The notes under the pieces: model-generated
The model's input: the letters and a program-made list of their open reading frames with translations, nothing else
The model's database searches: none
Told to the model about the DNA's origin: nothing
Position numbers and translations under genes: made by a program
Shown: positions 33,547-46,243 of the stretch, one piece after another
Position numbering within the stretch: position 1 is the first letter of the stretch
How the letters are laid out: every line of letters starts with the position of its first letter
DNA from: Canna indica
Lineage: Eukaryota; Streptophyta; Magnoliopsida; Zingiberales; Cannaceae
Direction of reading: 5' to 3'
Assembly (NCBI GenBank): GCA_034359265.1
Contig: CP136891.1
Coordinates: 55,444,501-55,508,500, forward strand
Length of the DNA stretch: 64,000 bases

Positions 33547-36524
33547 CTCACAGTGGCTCAAGTGGATGTTTGATGGCCATGTTGGGTGAATTCACTAACT
33601 CAGTCTCACATTTTTTTAAGTTGATCTGGCCAGTTGGATCAATTCAACCGGCCCAATGGAATGATGACATCATCATGATACTATAATTTGTTTTTCCTTT
33701 TAGATTTCGAAATGTATAAATTGTAAACAAGAAAAAAGAAATGAGCTATACTAGTCCATATTTGGTTGATTTTCTAATCAATTTTTGAGTAATCAATTTT
33801 TATCAATTTTTTTTAAAAAAATAGTTTTATAGCATAATCATTACAAAGACGTAAAAAAAATGCATAAAGTACTATAACTAGAGATTGAACTCAAGACCTA
33901 GACAACATATCCAAATATTACTATCAGCACAAATGACATTTGACATTTAAATTAACACTGAGTAAATGCTATTATTTAATTTATTCTTCGACTTTAGAGA
34001 GCTTTGATTTTGAACAAACCATGCTACAATTGAAGCAAGCCAGCCCATAGAAACAATGGCTTGATTTCAGCTAAATAGTTCTTTAGATTTTTCTTTAGTT
34101 AATTTCGAAATCAACTTATCTGAAAACCCATGTCTATCGGACAAAAAAAGAAGAAAAACCATGTCTTGAATTTTTTTTATATATTATCTGAGATCAATTT
34201 CATTTTTAAGTTATTTTATATTATATTTTTTATCAATAAAATACAAATAATAAATGAGGCCAAGGCCATTTATTGGAATTACCATGGAGTTCAAAAATAG
34301 GGTAAATTGTACTTACCTTTGATTTATGAGTATAATTGTAGGAACTATTTCTTATTATTTTAACATTCATGAAATTTTAGTCAATATATTACTAATAAAT
34401 ATATTTTAATAAAGAAATATATTTAATGATTATATTATTTATATTATTTGTCACCTTATATTAGAATTAAAATATACAAGTGCATACATAACTCAATATC
34501 AAGATGAATTTACAAAATTCCAGTTTGAGGAGGAAAATTAATAAAATTACACTGTTTTAAAAAAAATAATTTGTAGTAAAAGATGTAGAAATTTAGACAT
34601 TAAATATATTATTTTATTAAAACAATAATTCTGAAGGTGCTAATTAGCTTTTTGGAAGGATCATAAATATTATAAAATAAAAAACCAAAATATAACCACT
34701 AGTTAACTAGTTAACTGTCAACTGTATCAGTTCAATAATGTCTCTAAACAAATTCCAATAATCAATTTACAATATGTATATATATATCAATGTAACCAAA
34801 TTATAATTGTATACATCTAAAATTAGGTTACTTGAAAATCCAGGTTAAGCTGCAAAGCAAATTCAGTTAAAATATCGCGGTCTGAGCTAAACACGTTCCA
34901 AATCTCAAAGTTAATGATGAGCGTTGAATCCGCTAAAAATAAGTTCTTTTTTATTTGAGATTTGTAGTCACAATGAGTAGGATCGAATCAGACCGATTAA
35001 TTTCAAATCCTTTTGAAATCATAAATTAAAAAAGAGAAAAAAATAGAGGTTTTGATTAAATGCAGGAATATAAAAAAATAGTAATTAAAATTGAAGGTAA
35101 ATCAACGAGAGAAAAACTTAGCTAAAGGTACATTATCGGTTTCGATTCGTAGAATCGATCATGGATACAAAGAATGAATTTTTTTATTTTCTAGTAAATC
35201 GATTTGGTCGTAGACAAACGCTAACAAGCAAGATCTTCTTTAAATCTATGATTAATTCAAATAAGTATTGTGATTAGTCCCTTATTGATTAGTAATTCTA
35301 GAGACACTCTAAGAAACTATCAATAGTTAAAATTTTTGGAATCACCGATTTTAATAGATTAATATGAATTGAACAACAATCTCATATGTCAAATTAATTC
35401 ATGAATTCTCTTAGTATGAATTTAACAACAACATCAACTAATTGCCTCTAACTCCAACATGAAACAACCATATCGAAAGATGAACTATTGTCCTAATAAT
35501 TAGGTAACATACAAACAATAAAAAATGCTCAATAGATAAATTACTGCAGGAAATAAATAAATAATAGAAATCAAGAGAAATTAAGCATAGAAAGCTAGAT
35601 CTCACAATCTGTAGAATCGAAACGTCGAACGTTCTTTAGCTAGATGGAAGAGATTTAGCCACACATCGCAAAGATAAACATCTTCATTCTAAAATATTGC
35701 TACTAAATTGAAAACTTAAATCCAAAGTGAAAAATATAATATCAAAATCAATCATACTTGTTCATTACAACTTTTCTACTCTTATAAAAGAATTCACAAA
35801 CCTACTAAAGTAGAAAGAAAAATTAAATCAATCTTACAAAGTAGTAAACTAACAACCAAATATATTAGTTTAATATTTTAGACACAAAAGGAGAGTCCAA
35901 ATTCGTATGAAAAGTTGAAAATAAAATTTCAGCCCTGAATATGGTAATTTCTGATTCTGTCATATGTATCTTCACTAAAGCGTGGGCACGCCTAATGCAG
36001 GGGCGACCAGGTCAAGCTTTCTTTTCAATTTCCAACTTCCAAAACGTATAAGGAGACTTCTTTTTTATTTCTTTCGATACTTTGTTGTCTAAATTAATAC
36101 CAAACATAACAAAAATCATATATTATGAAGCATCTAGTTCGAATTTAACATGAAAATAAGCATCCTAGGATGGAAAATATGCTTGTCATCAAATCCCCCA
36201 TCACTTAAACGATGCTTGATCTCAAGCACAACTCAAACCGAACAATCACTCTCCTTAAAATCCATCTTACCCTATCGTAGCCAGCGTCATAAAGTCTTAA
36301 TGACTCAAACTATTAGACAATAGGATGTTAACTTTTCACAATGAAATTTCATCAATCCACACAAATAAATAATTACTTAGATGCACTTTCTGAATACAAG
36401 ATACAAAAATTTAAAAGTCTTAAGAAAACATATAAATTTTAATTAAGTTAAGATCATTACACAAAAGAAACAATCGCCAAGAAATGCCAAAAGATTTAAA
36501 AGTCTTTAATTTTCCTAGATCGAT

Positions 36525-36690
36525 GTTCAACCTTTTGACGCGGGAACATACATTGGTGATGCATGAACCCGATTACTCAGTTGGCCCAATTCTAGGTACC
36601 TTGCCTAGAATGTCATCCAACCTTTTGACGCGAGAACATACATTGATGATGCATGCACCTGGTTACTCGGTTGGTCACAATTCTAGGTGG
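36525..36690. repeat. Two-copy direct repeat, 90-bp spacing
   Basis: CAACCTTTTGACGCG at 36528 and 36618 starts two copies of a 70-75 bp block that also shares GAACATACATTG, GATGCATG, TTACTC and CAATTCTAGG. It is non-coding. Confidence 0.75.
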
Positions 36691-37091
36691 CTACTAGCTC
36701 TACTCATCATCACTTTCCTTCGACGATCAACAGAGTATTGGTGCTTTCTCTTTTTTTCTCTTTTTTTTTCTTTTTTTAATCTGAACTCAAGGCATAACAA
36801 GGTAAAGTTTCAACTGTGCATGATAAATTAAGCAAGCATGATTGATTCAAAGTTTTATGCATCTTGACTTTCCGAGAGTTCATCAAATGATGGTCATGTA
36901 TTGTGTGGAGAGATGAGAAATGCATTGATCATGCTAGCTCCCTATTGTAATTCAGTTTGAGCTATCTAGACACAACAAGTTGGGCTATTCAAGGATGCAA
37001 ATAAATCTTTCAAAAAAGTAATTGAGATGTATGAGTTGTAGAAAAATAATCTACGGCAAAAAGGGGGTATTCCCAAAAAAATTCAGAAAGG

Positions 37092-37616
37092 TGTTAAGAC
37101 ACACTAGATGGGGGTGAATAGTATGAGTCTATGGTGATTGACTTCAAGTCTAGTTTAATCACAACTAATTCAAATTCCACTCTAGATTTCTAAGTTATTA
37201 CGAATGATTAATATGATTATACTTGATAATGAGAATCAGAACAAGTGATGAGCTAAGTAATTCAAAATATCAATGATGCAATGCTAACAAGATATTTCAT
37301 TTGATGAGCTAAGTATTTTCTTTTCCCTAAAAGTTACACACAAGTTAAACCCAATGTGTGTCATCCACACATTGTTACAAATCGATTTTGAGTTAAAATA
37401 AAAACAACGAAACAACATGGAGAAAATGCAAGGATAAAAGCTTAAGTAAATATATCACAAACACTAGTTGAAGCTTCTCCTTGATGTTTCTTAGAACTCG
37501 AAGCCTTAGGATGATGTCCACACCAAGTTTGATGGAGTGAAGGAAGACTACGAGGGATGAAAATTGTGATTTGCACTTTAGAATTATTTTTTAAGGCTCA
37601 ATAGAATGTTTGAACC
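37092..37616 (-). mobile_element. SIRE-like LTR fragment (reverse)
   Basis: The plus-strand start TGTTAAGACACACTAGATGG continuing into GGGGTGAATAGT is the inverted 3' end of the LTR family (compare ACTATTCACCCCCCCTCTAG near 7242). Homology fades to the right, where a candidate CACTA-like relic begins. Confidence 0.55.
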
Positions 37617-38063
37617 ACTAATGTTAGTACTGGAAACCGACGCCTCGTTTAAGATGCTCAGAATCAGCACCTAAACAAGCGCTAGTTTTCTTTCTTTAAC
37701 CTAAAAATTGATGGCAAATGCAATTTGGTGCCCGTTACCAACGAGATTAATCCCCCACCGGCTCATTAATTTTTCTTAAATTAACTTCACTAATCATTTA
37801 AATAACTACTCATCAAATCTTACCTTTTATCATTGAAATTGGATTAATATATTTTCTTAACATTAATTAAATATTTATTTTTTCAACAAGATAATATTAA
37901 TTAACTAACGCGTGATTATTTGATATCGACGCCTATAATATATATAGGCACCGGTATTACAATTTAGTCAATTTTTTTTTGTCCTGTGATTCATCACAAT
38001 TAAAAACGTTAAAAATAAAATTTTAACTTCGAAACTGGCGCTGGTTTTTCATTCCAACTAGTG
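37617..38063. mobile_element. Candidate small CACTA-like element
   Basis: The left end CACTAATGTTAGTACTGG...AACCGACGCC resembles the reverse complement of the right end, CACTAGTTGGAATG...AACCAGCGCC. Internal CGACGCC/GGCGCTGG words could be subterminal repeats. The flanks AAC and TAT do not match as a target duplication, so this is tentative. Confidence 0.35.
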
Positions 38064-38722
38064 TATGTATCTTGTTTAATTTTTGTAGGGTCAATCTCCT
38101 AAGCCGGAAAGGAAAATAATGAAAATATATTGTTTTTTATTAATTTTTTATTCATATATGCACCTAAGGGTGTCACGGAAAATACAGGGAGAGTTTCATG
38201 CATTAAAATATTTTGATAAGAAGATATTTCATTTGATGTGCTAATAAAATACAAGGGTGTTTTATATGGCATTTGCATTTCTGCGGTCCTTCCTCTTCTT
38301 TAGAAATATATTAAGAGTCACGCGGGGTTTGTGCTGGATTTAATTTGGCTTTTTGTGGTCAAACCCCATGTGATCCATGTCTTCCTACCTGTATATGGTT
38401 CTACAGCTTAAATGTTAGGCATGCAATGGCTACAATGTTGACATCATGTTCTGAATTTCTGATCGATCATTAATTAATATGAAGCTTAATTTAGATTTCG
38501 TTTTCTCAATTGACTTCTTAACTTGTAGTCAACGTTTTAGTTCTACTCTTTGCTCCGGCTTGCAGTCCAAGCCTCCAAGTCCGACTTTAATTAGTATCAA
38601 CGATATATAATAGTTGAGATCACCGACATGACTTTACAAAACCAAAGTCATGTTCCCAGTGAGATCAAGATAAGAAATCAATTAATTGCGATTAATTTAA
38701 TATTAATTCCGCCCACATCTCT
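38064..38722. other. Intergenic AT-rich DNA
   Basis: I see no coding frame, repeat or terminal motif between the candidate element and the LINE target-site duplication. Confidence 0.5.
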
Positions 38723-38737
38723 CTTCCAATAGGGATA
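38723..38737. repeat. LINE target-site duplication, left copy
   Basis: CTTCCAATAGGGATA, identical to 45167-45181. Confidence 0.85.
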
Positions 38738-38786
38738 TTTTTTTAAAAAAAAAAAAAACAACCAAAGAGAAACATCACCACCTACT

Positions 38787-41700
38787 CATTTATCGGGTAA
38801 AGAGAGCATTGGGCCATAACCATACTTCCCCGCCAGTCAAGTAAATAGGTGTATTTTCCTCTATTGATTTTATTTTATTCAAACTTAAGTTTTGAAGCTT
38901 GCATTCCATTATATTTGTATCCACACTCTCCTCTCCATACAAAATAAAATTATCAATGCAATTTGAAACTAAACCAGTACCTATACATTCTCTACTAGTA
39001 GCAGTACCATATAACAGCTCCCTTGCCAATTTATTTGTCTCTTTATTTAGCTCTCTGCTTACACTAAATCAGTCCATCACTTTTACTTCATCTGCCAATC
39101 TCCATATCTTTTCAACTAAGTCATTAAACTTTCATGGTATATGTATTTCCTTCTTTAGTATCTTTATGACCACTTCACAATCAGAAACTACGTACACTTC
39201 CTTACCTTTTTCCCTCTAATATTATCCAATTCATACCATATTGCACACATTTCAACATTTAAAGGACCACATGCAGCTACAATCTTATTTTCCTCTTCAA
39301 TAATTCTTTTTTCCTTCGTATATCATATGTCCACATCTAGCATTTGCCCCTTCAAACCAGGCTGCATCACAAAAGACAATTAACTTCTCATTTTCAAATA
39401 ACTTTTTCAGTATACTACCTCCCATATTTGCCACTTCTTTGTGTTTTTCCTTCACAACACTTCTAGAGTAACTCCGTACTTCAGCCATTACTTTATCAAA
39501 AATTATTTTCAAACTCCACTTCTTACCTTCAAATCTGATATAGTTTCTATTCTTTCATAGAAGCCAGATTGAATTAGCAATCACAGTCAAGAATAAAATT
39601 TGCAGAAGCTTTTTCATACCCTTTTGCTTCTTCAAACCAGTTTCCTTCACTCCAATTCTCTTTCATTCTGAAATTGATATTAAGTTTTCTTTCCACCAGC
39701 TTCCAGTATCTTTTTGCAAAATCACATTCAAATAAAATATGTGTAACAGTTTTCTTTTCAGTCTCACAATTCTTGCATAACTCTACTTCCTGACAGATGA
39801 ACCTACAAAACTAATCACAAATAGGCAACCTGTTCCAAACCACTTTTCATGTAAACACTTTTACCCTTTCAGAAACATTCAACTTCCAAATTCTCATCTA
39901 CCTAAAATTATTGTTTGACACCTTGTTGCTACTAGTCTTCATGAAAATATAGGCACATTTGGTTGACAATGAACCACTATTGTTATTTTCTCAAACCCAT
40001 TTATCCTTCTCACCATTTATTTTCAAGTGCTACAAAACTATCTGCTCTTTCAATTCTTTATTGAAACATTCCTCAATTTCAGTCAACTTTCATTCATCAT
40101 CTTCTACCAATTCAGCTACCCATTTCAATCCACTGAGTTTTTCAACATTAATATAGGTTAGCCATCTATTCAATGGTATCTTGCCAATCTAAGGGTCCTC
40201 CTAAATTTTTGTGTTCCTCCCATCATTTAACTAAATTCTCAAACCTTCTCTTAAACTGTCCAAATTCTCAAAAATACTTTTTGCTTATTCTGTTCTTCTT
40301 TTTCCCTCCCATTTCTTCCAAGGATGGATGACATCGTACTTCTGTATATAGAGGTTACACCATAAACTTTCTTCTCTATTCGAACAAGGTAGAACTCTTT
40401 TTGCCATCATAGTTTTCTTCATGACCCTTAAGTCTCTGATATCTAAGCCACCCATACTTCTGGCCATTGTGATTTTATCCCAACTAATAAGCTTTGCTCC
40501 ATTTTCCTTACTGCTAGACCAGAAGAAATTCCTTGAGACATTCTTAATCTTTTTCACCATCTTCTCCTTCATTCCAGTAGTCATGAGGTTATATACTAGT
40601 AATGAATTTACTACTGAGTTTAGTAGTACTGCCTTCCCAGATTGTGAGATGTAATTCTTTGCCCTTGTATTCATTCTCATCATAACCTTATCCAGCATCT
40701 TGTTTTGATATCTCTCCTCCAGCCTTCTGGGAGCTAAATATGCACCCAGATACTGCATTGGGAAAACACCGTCTTTCATATCTAAACAATTGTAGATTCT
40801 ATGTTTAACCTCAGGTCGACATTTTCTTGGGAAGAACACCTTTGACTTATCCTTATTAATCTTTTGTCCAGTTAACATACAATACAGTTTGAGTGCTTCC
40901 TTCAGTCCTTCCACTGATTTCCTGTTACCTTTTATTGTGAACACTATGTCATCTGCAAAACATAGATGACTCAATTCAAAATCTTTCAACTTGAAAGGTC
41001 TGACTTTTTCTTGCTTCACAAAACTTTTTACAATTACTAAAAGCAACTCCTCCATGAAAATAAATAGGTAGGGTGATATTGGATCACCCTGCTTAATGCC
41101 TCTGGATCCCACAAAAGACTCAGATGTTTCACCATTTATTTTACAAAAGTATTTTACATTCTCAATACAACCTCCAATATATTGTATCAGCTTTTCTGGG
41201 AAGTTCATACACCTCATTACCTCAAACTAAGCCTGTCATCTCACTCTGTCATAAGCTTTTTGCAAGTCTATTTTAACAATGATGAAAGGACTGATAGCAC
41301 CTGAATCATAGAAAGAATTTACTACTTCAGCCACTATCAGCACATTATCTTAGATTTGCCTGTTTAGGATGAAAGTAGCCTGCTCCTGGCTTATTAAATT
41401 CCCTAGCATAGGTCTTATCCTATTTGCAATTGTTTTAGTCAGAATTTTATACATGGTATTGCATAATGCAATGAGTCTGAAATCGTCAATCTTACAAGCT
41501 TTTTCTTTTTTAGGGATCATCACTAGCAATGTATCATTCCATCCCCTTGGCAGAATAGCATTATTTCGAAACTCCTTAAATTCCATAAATATTTTCTTCA
41601 ACACTATTTCCCAATTATGCAAGAAAAACTTTAAAATAAAGCCATCAATACCAGGGCTTTTCCTCTCCTCATGCCAATAGCTGTCTTCCATATTTCTTCT

Positions 41701-43020
41701 TTGCTAAAAGATCTACTTAAATTATTGCTCTCTTCATTGCTCAGCTTGTTCAATTCAAACTCCAGTAGCCTACTGTAATCAGTTTTGTCATTTTTCATTT
41801 TTCACAAATTTTGATACCATTTTTCTATTTCCTTTTCGTCAGTAATGATTTCTCCATTCACCTCTGGTCTATCCACAAAGTTTTGTCTTCTTCTCAATTT
41901 AACAGAATTATAAAAAAACTTTGTATTTTTGTCTCCAGCTTCCAACCATTTGTGTCTTGATTTGGACCACCATTTCAGGTTAATTTATCTATTTAATGCT
42001 ATCAATTTGTTGTAGAGGATTCTTCTATACACTTGTTCATCTTCAGAAAGACTTCCATTATCATCTTTTCCTTTCAAGAGTTTCAATTTTTCCCTGTTTC
42101 CTTCAAATTATTCTCTAAATTCCCCACCTTCTCCTTATTCCATGTAGATAGCTCTTTTTTCAATTTTTCAAGGTTCTCCATCATACTTTTTCTTTCTCCA
42201 TCTTCTTTATTCCAATATTCATGAACCACTTCTTTCAGTTCTGGATAATCTAACCAGAAGTGTTCGAATACAAAGTTTTTCTTTCTTTTTATATTTTCTC
42301 TATTGACCTGTATATTACATTTGACCAAGATTGGCCTATGGTCAGAGTCCACCATGCTAAGATGCTCCACCTCTATTTCATAGTTCCAACTCAGTCATTC
42401 AGAATTAAAATATGCTCTATCTAGTCTTGCTGAAATACATCCACCATCCTTTCTTTTATTGGTCCAAGTGAAAATGGACCCTGAATATCCAGCATCAATA
42501 AGTCCAGCTGACACCACAAAGTCTTTAACTCTTTTGAGGATTGATTGTGTACAAAAGGCCCCCCCTTCTTTTCTCTAGCTTTTGTGGTGCAGTTCATATC
42601 TCCAATGACCATCCAAGGTAGATTAGCCACATCCACTTCAGAAAGTCTCTTCCACAGCCCATTTCTCTTCTTTATGTCATTGCTAGCATATATTGAAGTT
42701 AGCATAAACAATATGCCATCATTCATCTCAAACATACAGTTAATTGTTTGCTCATCTTTATAAATAATCTTCCCCTTCAAACTACTAGACCTCCACATTG
42801 CAATCAAGCCACCTGCTTTACCTTTACTACTAACCATATCACCTTCCCAAGTCCTCCTTTTAGAGTACAGAAACTTTTTTGCATCGTCATTTTCTAGATG
42901 AGACTCCAATAAAAGAATCACATCCACATTGTAAGATTTAACCAAAGACCATAAATGATCACTAGTATTCTTTTTTCTAGCACCTCTTATATTCCAACTC
43001 AGTATCTTCATTTGTAACAA
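38787..43020 (-). pseudogene. LINE ORF2 (endonuclease, reverse transcriptase, RNase H), broken
   Basis: The apurinic-type endonuclease begins MLQMKILSWNIRGARKKN (43020), with LLLESHLE and WMVIGDMNC, and ends near SDHRPI (about 42340). Reverse transcriptase follows with SPGIDGF (41650), RGIKQGDPISPYLF (41100) and the catalytic FADDIVF (about 40930). A zf-RVT Cys/His region lies at about 39740-39880. The RNase H domain starts at IVFCDAAWFEGANA (39380), in which the first catalytic Asp is kept, and continues to 38790. Stops such as those just upstream of EVMRCMNF (41224-41245) and several frameshifts between 41700 and 42080 break the protein. Confidence 0.85.
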
Positions 43021-43100
43021 TGTTCTGACTCTTCCTCATTACTCATCTTCTTTGGGTCACCTTCGTCCCCACTAGCACAAGTTTCCCTTGAGAACATTCT

Positions 43101-45027
43101 CTACTTTATTTTCACATTTTTGAAACTGATTGGTATATTTATCAAAATCCCTGGTTTTGCACTGTCACCAATTTTTCTACTCTTTCCTTTATATCTCTCT
43201 CTATTTCGTGAACCTTCAGGATTAATTCCTTGTTCCAAAAAATCCTCTTCAGTCTGTTCATTATTTAAAATTCTGCTGAAAGTGATACTCATTTTTTCAG
43301 ATAGCTCATCCAAGTTTATACCTTTTTTCTCCACTTCTGTCGTACATTTTTCTTTATCCTTTTCATCTAAACTTGCTTCAAACTCAATTTTTTCATTTCC
43401 TTTGTTTTTTTCTATAATTTCAATCTCCATTTTATCTGCTTCTGTATTTTCCATTCTCTGTAAGTTGTTTCCCTTCTGAGAAACTAGATGCATTTCTTCT
43501 TTGCCATTTTCTCTTTCATTCTTCTTTACAAAAGTAGGCTGAATCACCATATTTTCATTTCCCTTCATCCCTCGAGTCTCCATTGAATATTCATTTCCTT
43601 TCCTACTTTTACCACCGTCAAAAGTAGGATTATCTAAAATAACAAAAGAATTTTGCAAAAAACTATTCTTTTTTTCAGTATCCTTCCCAGGCCTACCTCT
43701 GCGTTTTTGTACTTGAACCTAGGATCCAAATTCAATACTCTCCTCTTTTTCTACCTTTTTCAGATCACCATCAACTGTTTTCTTTAGGCTACTTCTTACT
43801 TCTAGTCTACATGCCTTCTCAGCATGACCAATTTAACTACAATTGAAACACAACACAGGGAGATTTTCATATGCAACTGACTGAAAAACATACCATCTTT
43901 TGATTCAATCTAGATTCCTTGTTGTACAGGTTTTTTTATGTCCATTAAGATACACACTCTCGCAAATTTCGCTCTTCTTCCAGACAATGTGTAATCATCA
44001 ATTTTCAGTGGCTTCCCAAAAACAGCTGCTATCTGCGGAAAGATTGAGTTGTGCATAAATTCATAAGGAAGCCTTGACATTTGAACCCAAACTGGTACTA
44101 CTGACCCTTCCTCTTTCAATGGCTGAAAACTATTTTTCCATTGAATCGATGACAGAGCCTGGCCCCTTAGAAACCATGGACTCTCCGTGAAAACCGTCCA
44201 ATAATCTTCCTCACTAGCAAACTTGAATGCAAAGAATCCCCCTGATAAATCAATTACTTGACATTCTGCCTTTAACCTCCAGATTTTCGGCATTAGATTC
44301 TTCACAATCAAAAGCAAAGGAGTTCTACCAAAATATTTTCTATATAGAATAAGCTTGCAGTCATTCCTGACCTTTTCAAGATCATCAGAAATTACCACAT
44401 TTCCTTTCGCATTCTGTTGAATTCTGTCTATTTTTTCCTTCAGTTCATTTGAATTTTGCCATTCTTCTTCTCTTCTCGTCATTCTGAATAAAACCAGCCC
44501 AAGATTTAGGTTGAATCATTTGTTTATCCTCCACTCGGCTCTCAGAGAGCAGATTCTTCCCATTTCCCTGAGAGTTTGAACCTTGCTTGGTATTCTCAGA
44601 TCCCTTTTCATTCAAAGCATACATTTTCATCCTCTCCCCCCCCCCGCAAGCTCTTCTCATGCTTCTCACCCAGATTAATTCTATCATTCTCCCCCTCCTT
44701 ATTTCTCCCAAGCAACACATCATTTAATTCAGGATAGTAATCAAACAGTAGATTACCAGTAGATACACCAGATTTCAAATTTTCATCAAGAAGATGATTC
44801 AAGTTTTTTATACTTTGCTGTCGCAAATCTAATTTTCCCATTGATTCATTTGACTTCAGATTGAATGCATTTGCACTTGAGCTTGCTCCATCCGATCGCT
44901 TGGTGGCGGAAAAATTCCTCTCGCCTGGGTCTGGCAGCCTCCTTGGCCGCGTCGGCACTCCAATAGTCATCGTCCTCGCCCCTCCTCGCTGGGCACCCTT
45001 GGAGTTCATGCCGGCGAGATCCCCCAA
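43101..45027 (-). pseudogene. LINE ORF1 (DUF4283/zinc-knuckle RNA-binding protein), frameshifted
   Basis: The N-terminus MGDLAGMNSKGAQRGG starts at 45027 just inside the LINE 5' region. The frame is lost at a run of about 13 C on the plus strand (44636-44648), after which the other frame continues. The DUF4283 domain at 43910-44482 includes PWFLRGQALSSIQWK and the LPYEFMHNSIFPQIAAVFGK helix region typical of plant LINE ORF1. A zinc knuckle follows at about 43805-43855 as CFNC-S-stop-IGHAEKAC (one stop inside). A Lys/Glu-rich tail ends at 43101. ORF1 proteins bind LINE RNA in the ribonucleoprotein. At least one frameshift and two stops disable it. Confidence 0.75.
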
Positions 45028-45166
45028 GCGGCCTCTAGCCGCTCATCTATTGGAGATCACCGACGATAGGTTTGTGTCCCAGAAATAGTAGTCGCTCAAT
45101 AAATCGTCATTCAGTCACTTGTTTCCATATCCCACGTACGTGTACACTGATTTGATGATGATAGCC

Positions 45167-45181
45167 CTTCCAATAGGGATA
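45167..45181. repeat. LINE target-site duplication, right copy
   Basis: CTTCCAATAGGGATA, identical to 38723-38737. Confidence 0.85.
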
Positions 45182-45490
45182 ATAATATGTTATATATAAT
45201 CTATATACCTGCACGACCCCTTCCACTCAAAGTAGTATAAATATATAGAGGGAATTCCAAGACAGTTCCCATCCCATCACTCAATCAACTAATTATACAA
45301 TAATTAATGATTTAGAATATTAACTTGGATTCTCTCCGTAAATAGATATTGGAAATCAGATTTTTTTCTTAAAGAAAAAAATACTTATATTAATCAAAAA
45401 CATCGAGCAATTTAATTAGTGAGGGGAGATAGGTAAAGAGAAGGAGGAAATCAAATCTTATATATAAGCTTTAATTTAATGAGTCAAAAT
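45182..45490. other. AT-rich spacer
   Basis: Spacer between the LINE and the next element. No coding frame was found. Confidence 0.5.
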
Positions 45491-46243
45491 CACTACAAGA
45501 AAAATGAGCATCGACGTTGACAAAAAATTTATGATAGATAAAATTCGTCATAAACTGTGATGAATTTGTGACGATGCAAAATTAACTTTCCTCTTACCAA
45601 TACAGTGATGGGCTTGTGACGAGAAATCTGACACAAGACGATTCCGTCACAAAATTCGTGATCAATTTGGCCTAAAATTTTAAATAAATAGCACCGGTGA
45701 CAGAATAGTGATCGATTTTGTTTCCATCACAATACTTCGGCACTAATTCGTTACTGAATTTTTTTCTACATGTTCGTCACCGATTCGTCGTTAAGTCGCC
45801 ACATAAAAGTTATAGATTAGTATCAAAAATAGAAATTAGATAGAAAATTAAACTAAAAAAAAAAATTCCGATTATGTATAGGTTTGAACCTTAGACCTTA
45901 AAGCAAATCTTATTATTATTTTATTTAGTTCCACGTGAATTAAAATTATTTTATTTATTTTTAACCATCATAAATATAATTTTTTAGTCCAATATGAATT
46001 AATATATACCTCATGAGACCTAAAATTTTACTATCATATTATCTTTTATAAATTTTTTAAAACATTGTAAAAGTATAAATAATATAATGATATAATGATA
46101 TAATAATATTATATTATAATAATCTATAATATGATAATATAATTAAATTTTTTTCGATGCGTAGTAATTGAAAATTAGTGACAGATTTTTTGACGGATCT
46201 AACATATATATGATTGATTCGAATCACAAAATAGTTTTTCAAT

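Larger units (their letters stand above)
33061..37091. other. AT-rich region without recognised genes
   Basis: It holds a TA microsatellite at 33501-33543, then A+T-rich DNA with no long frame. At 34900-36250 sequence such as TTTCGATTCGTAGAATCGAT and ATGCTTGTCATCAAATCCCC has the flavour of non-coding retroelement DNA, but I cannot place it. A 90-bp spaced direct repeat lies at 36525-36690. Confidence 0.4.
38738..45166 (-). mobile_element. Near full-length L1-type plant LINE
   Basis: The 15-bp word CTTCCAATAGGGATA flanks the element exactly at 38723-38737 and 45167-45181, a typical target-primed reverse-transcription duplication. On the minus strand the order is 5' region, ORF1 (DUF4283 and zinc knuckle), ORF2 (endonuclease, reverse transcriptase, zf-RVT, RNase H), and a short A-tail beside the TATCCC of the target. 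At 6429 bp it has the usual length of plant L1 elements. Stops and frameshifts in both ORFs make it inactive, but the clean TSD suggests moderate age. Confidence 0.9.

Noticed and set aside
43120..43479. Plus-strand 119-residue hydrophobic frame
   Set aside because: Antisense shadow of the Lys/Glu-rich tail of LINE ORF1, which explains its Phe/Leu/Ser richness.
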